Assembly (NCBI RefSeq): GCF_012584515.1
Contig: NZ_CP051461.1
Span: 310,001 to 374,000, forward strand
DNA from: Polaromonas vacuolata
Lineage (GTDB): Bacteria > Pseudomonadota > Gammaproteobacteria > Burkholderiales > Burkholderiaceae_C
Reading direction: 5' to 3'
Length of the DNA: 64,000 bases
Under the pieces are notes generated by a model. That model was not told the origin of the DNA. It did no database searches and was given only the letters and a program-made list of their open reading frames with translations. Position 1 is the stretch's first letter; each line of letters begins with the position of its first letter. The translations under genes and the position numbers were made by a program. Of this stretch, positions 60,989 to 64,000 are shown piece by piece.

Positions 60989-62047
60989 TTAAACGTCGAG
61001 ATTGGCGGCTAATTTTGCCGCTTTGCGGCGCTCACGGAAGGCATGTAATTCGCCCACCACGCCTTTGCGAAAGGCTAGCACGCACAGCACAAAGATCACG
61101 CCAATGATGACGTTGACCCAAGAGCCGACCTTGTCAGCCAATAAGTTTTGCAGCGCAATGACGATGCCAGAACCCAAGACCGGGCCGAAAAACGTGCCCA
61201 CGCCGCCTAGCAGCGTCATCAAGATGACCTCGCCAGACAAAGACCAGTGCACATCAGTCAAGGTTGCAAAACCCATCACCAAGGTTTTGAGTGAACCAGC
61301 CAAGCCGGCCAACATGGCGGACAGCACAAAGGCCAGCAGCTTGTAGCGGTCAACCTGGTAGCCTAGCGAAATGGCACGCGGCTCATTTTCGCGAATCATC
61401 TTTAGCACCTGACCGAAAGGTGAGTGGACTATTCGTGCAATCGCCATCAGGCAGGCGGCAAATATTGCCAGTACGACGTAGTACAAGGTGAGGTTTGACT
61501 TGAGGGAAATCAAACCAAAAAGCAGGCCACGCGGAACGCCTTGCAGGCCGTCTTCACCGCCGGTAAAGGGCGCTTGCAGGCAAATAAAGTAAACCATTTG
61601 CGCCATCGCCAAGGTGATCATGGCGAAGTAAATGCCTTGCCGGCGAATCGCAACTAGGCCAACGAGCAAACCAATAAAGCCAGCTGCAACAGTGCCGGCC
61701 AAAATGGCCAGCTCTGGCGACCAGCCTTGGGACTTGATAAACCAGCCGGTGATATAGGCGGCCGAGCCAAAAAAGGCTGCATGTCCAAAGGACAGCAAAC
61801 CGGTAAAGCCAAGCAGCAAATTAAACGCGCAGGCAAACAGTGCAAAGCACAGTAGCTTCATCAAAAAAACCGAATACAGGCCTAGAAAAGGCGCTGCTAT
61901 TGCCAGTATCAGTATCACTACGTAAGTTAGCTTGGTGATACGCGAGGCGCTGCTTTTGAGCTTGCTTTGGAGAGAGGGCGCAGTGGGCACGGTGGAACTC
62001 GATGAGGGGGTCTGGGAGGTTGTGGCGGAGGGGGTGTTCTGGCTCAT
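60989..62047 (-). CDS. livM: Second branched-chain-type permease LivM
   Basis: HAAT-family permease of 352 residues with about ten spans and a Ser/Thr/Pro-rich N-terminal tail of about 30 residues not seen in the first LivM. Family segments are LLLGFTGLLSFGHAAFFGSA, IRRQGIYFAMITLAMAQMVY and EVILMTLLGGVGTFFGPVLG. It starts 2 bp after the livH stop. The two liv sets in this window are distinct in sequence and not recent copies. Confidence 0.92.
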   Translation of the reverse strand: MSQNTPSATTSQTPSSSSTVPTAPSLQSKLKSSASRITKLTYVVILILAIAAPFLGLYSVFLMKLLCFALFACAFNLLLGFTGLLSFGHAAFFGSAAYITGWFIKSQGWSPELAILAGTVAAGFIGLLVGLVAIRRQGIYFAMITLAMAQMVYFICLQAPFTGGEDGLQGVPRGLLFGLISLKSNLTLYYVVLAIFAACLMAIARIVHSPFGQVLKMIRENEPRAISLGYQVDRYKLLAFVLSAMLAGLAGSLKTLVMGFATLTDVHWSLSGEVILMTLLGGVGTFFGPVLGSGIVIALQNLLADKVGSWVNVIIGVIFVLCVLAFRKGVVGELHAFRERRKAAKLAANLDV

Positions 62048-62049
62048 CT

Positions 62050-62934
62050 TTAGTTTTCCTTGCCAAACAGGCCGGCTGGTTTAACCATGAGCACTAGCAC
62101 CATGACGATAAACACCACAATATTCGATGCTTCGGGGTAGAACACGCGGGTCATGCCTTCGATCAGGCCTAGCGCCAGACCCGTCAGCACTGAGCCCAAA
62201 ATAGAGCCCATGCCGCCAATCACCACCACCGCAAACACGACGATGATGAGGTTGGAACCCATTAACGGGTTGACCTGAATAATCGGCGCAGCCAGCACAC
62301 CGGCCAAGCCTGCTAGCGCAGCGCCAGCGCCATAGGTGAGCATGACCATCACAGGCACGTTTATGCCAAAGGCCTGAACCAGTGGCGCGTTCTCGGTGCC
62401 GGCGCGCAGATAGGCGCCGAGCCGGGTGCGCTCAATCAGGTACCACGTGCCAAAGCAAACCACCAATGACACAAACACTACCCAAGCGCGGTAGTTAGGC
62501 AGGTACATAAAGCCGAGGTTGGTGCCGCCTGAGAGCAGTTCTGGCACGCGGTAGCTTTGTCCTGAGACGCCGTAGAGTTCGCGAAAAATGCCTTCGGCAA
62601 TCAAGGCCAAGCCAAAGGTGAGCAGCAAACCGTAGAGCGGATCGAGTTTGTATAAGTGGCGCAGAAACAAGCGCTCAATGATGACGCCGATAAGGCCAAC
62701 TGCCAGCGGCGCAAGTATCAGTGCCGCCCAGTAGTTAATGCCAAATGAATCCATCAAGATCCATGCGGCAAAAGCGCCCAGCATGTAGAGTGCGCCGTGC
62801 GCAAAGTTAACAATGCCAAGCAGGCCGAAGATCACAGCCAAGCCCAGGCTGAGCATGGCGTAGAACGCGCCATTGACCAAGCCCAGCAAAAGCTGGCCTA
62901 AAAAAGCTTGCACGGGGATGCCGAAAATTTCCAT
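62050..62934 (-). CDS. livH: Second branched-chain-type permease LivH
   Basis: HAAT-family permease of 294 residues: FGLLGIVNFAHGALYMLGAF, then LVQAFGINVPVMVMLTYGAG and VVVIGGMGSILGSVLTGLAL near the C terminus. It is separated by 208 bp from the binding-protein gene upstream and is tightly coupled to livM downstream. The ATPase genes of this set are not within the window. Confidence 0.92.
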   Translation of the reverse strand: MEIFGIPVQAFLGQLLLGLVNGAFYAMLSLGLAVIFGLLGIVNFAHGALYMLGAFAAWILMDSFGINYWAALILAPLAVGLIGVIIERLFLRHLYKLDPLYGLLLTFGLALIAEGIFRELYGVSGQSYRVPELLSGGTNLGFMYLPNYRAWVVFVSLVVCFGTWYLIERTRLGAYLRAGTENAPLVQAFGINVPVMVMLTYGAGAALAGLAGVLAAPIIQVNPLMGSNLIIVVFAVVVIGGMGSILGSVLTGLALGLIEGMTRVFYPEASNIVVFIVMVLVLMVKPAGLFGKEN

Positions 62935-63065
62935 GGGAGCCTAGCTAAACGCCGTTCAAAATACTTGTGAAAACCGGCCAGCAGACGCAGATTTTTTAGA
63001 AGATCTGCGCCGGCTGAACCGGTGAAAAAATCAATGCCGGGAAGTGGTTTTGGGTTGCGCTGCCA

Positions 63066-63094
63066 ACAAAGCATTCGCGTTTGCAATGCTTTGT
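63066..63094 (-). terminator. Hairpin between binding-protein gene and second livH
   Basis: ACAAAGCATT and AATGCTTTGT pair over 10 bp with a 9-nt loop. It lies between the binding-protein stop and livH, like the hairpin at 888-916 in the first set, and probably lets the binding protein be made in excess of the permease. Confidence 0.5.
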
Positions 63095-63142
63095 CGCGAT
63101 CCGCCGTAGTGCCTCGACCGCTTCCCTTTTATGGCTTAACTA

Positions 63143-64000
63143 TTACTTTTTGAGTAAGCTGCACTTGGACTCTGCGAGCGTGGCGAAGGCCTGCTCGCCA
63201 GGTACTGTTGCAATCTTTTTGTAGTAATCCCACGGCGTGGTCGACTCTTTTTGTGTTTTGACTTCAAAGAGGTACATGTCGTGAATCATGCGACCGTCGG
63301 CGCGGATCTGACCCTTGTTATAAAAGTCATCAATCTTCATGCTTTTAAGCGCCTTCATGACCTTTTCGCCATTGACTGTGCCGGCAATTTCCACTGCTTT
63401 GAGGTAGTTGGTGGTGGCTGAGTAGTCAGCAGCTTGCAGGCTTGAAGGCATGCGCTTGTATTTATCAAAAAAGCGCTTGGAGAATTTGCGCGACGCATCG
63501 TCTTGATTCCAGTACCAGCTGTCGGCCAGTTGCAGGCCTGCGGTATTGGCCAAGCCAAGGCTGTGCACGTCATTGATGAAAACCAGCAGGCCAGCGACTT
63601 TCATGGTTTTGGTCACGCCAAATTCTTTGGCTGCCTTCATGGCGTTGGTGAAATCACCGCCGGCGTTAGCCAAGGCCAAAATTTGCGCTTTAGACGACTG
63701 CGCTTGCAACATAAAGGATGAGAAGTCCGAGGCATTGAGTGGGTGACGAACCGCGCCCAAAACAGTACCGCCATTGGCTTTGACAACGGCTGATGCATCG
63801 CCTTCTAACGAGTAGCCAAACGCATAGTCAGCGGTCAGAAAAAACCAGCTTTTGTTGCCGGCTTTGACCAGCGCCGAGCCAGCCACTTTAGCCAGCGATA
63901 CGGTGTCGTAGGCGTAGTGAACTGAATACGGTGTGCAGTCTTCATTCGACAGGCGGGCTGAGCCAGCGCCGATGGCGATGAAAGGGCGCTTTTTCTCGGC
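63143..64000 (-). CDS. Branched-chain-type substrate-binding protein, 5' end beyond the window
   Basis: C-terminal 285 residues of a Peripla_BP_6 (LivK-like) periplasmic receptor. The frame is open to the window edge, where it reads AEKKRPFIAIGAGSARL, so the signal peptide lies outside. Features are SWFFLTADYAFGYSLEGD, QAQSSKAQILALANAGGDFT and GQIRADGRMIHDMYLFEVK. An internal GTG at 63886 is not the real start. It would feed the LivH/LivM pair downstream. Ligand unknown. Confidence 0.9.
   Translation of the reverse strand, partial: AEKKRPFIAIGAGSARLSNEDCTPYSVHYAYDTVSLAKVAGSALVKAGNKSWFFLTADYAFGYSLEGDASAVVKANGGTVLGAVRHPLNASDFSSFMLQAQSSKAQILALANAGGDFTNAMKAAKEFGVTKTMKVAGLLVFINDVHSLGLANTAGLQLADSWYWNQDDASRKFSKRFFDKYKRMPSSLQAADYSATTNYLKAVEIAGTVNGEKVMKALKSMKIDDFYNKGQIRADGRMIHDMYLFEVKTQKESTTPWDYYKKIATVPGEQAFATLAESKCSLLKK

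Overview
The window looks like a chromosomal segment of a betaproteobacterium of the order Burkholderiales, most likely Comamonadaceae. The reasons are the gene content (a liv-type transporter joined to an acyl-CoA ligase, a divergent gspC next to gspGHIJKLMNDEF, a Bug-type solute receptor, DTW and RluF RNA-modification genes) and an 84-bp GC-rich repeat of a kind I associate with that family. The genus cannot be fixed from the sequence alone.

Layout. Positions 1-7090 (minus strand) hold a six-gene operon: acyl-CoA ligase, livG, livH, livM, a periplasmic binding protein and livF. A Crp/Fnr-type regulator (7262) is divergent from it and a palindrome lies between them. Next come a DTW-domain tRNA-modifying enzyme, a HEPN/MNT toxin-antitoxin-like pair and the pseudouridine synthase RluF. 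Positions 11152-17368 (minus) hold a compact secreted-protein operon that resembles a chaperone-usher pilus locus but has unfamiliar subunits and a 712-residue barrel-like protein in the usher position. It is interrupted by a 0.5-kb block of short tandem repeats. htpG follows. Positions 19734-31281 encode a nearly complete type II secretion system, with three 84-bp structured repeats inserted between gspG and gspH.

Positions 31388-34000 are AT-rich, with an orphan effector-like gene, about 765 bp without a gene, and an intact IS30-family element with inverted repeats and a 3-bp target duplication. Then come a LysR regulator divergent from dabB-dabA (inorganic carbon accumulation), a solute-binding pair, srkA, ohr-ohrR with an operator-like palindrome, a methyltransferase and purT. 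Positions 46381-52138 carry three tandem paralogues of about 600 residues with Ser/Pro-rich N termini. They match no family I recognise; two of them are preceded by a shared 17-bp motif. Housekeeping genes follow (ddpX/vanX-like, amn, gor, dbpA, an SDR). Then an IS3-family element lies against the 3' end of a small effector-like gene, whose neighbour encodes a CesT-like type III secretion chaperone. The window ends with a second liv-type set (binding protein, livH, livM).

How it fits together. The two liv sets and the Bug receptor point to a heterotroph that scavenges carboxylates, amino acids or aromatic acids. The ligase would activate the imported acid to its CoA ester. DabAB would supply bicarbonate. 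The T2SS, the pilus-like locus, the CesT-like chaperone and the effector-like genes suggest contact with a host or other cells. No type III secretion machinery is present in this window, so the effector assignment is an inference.
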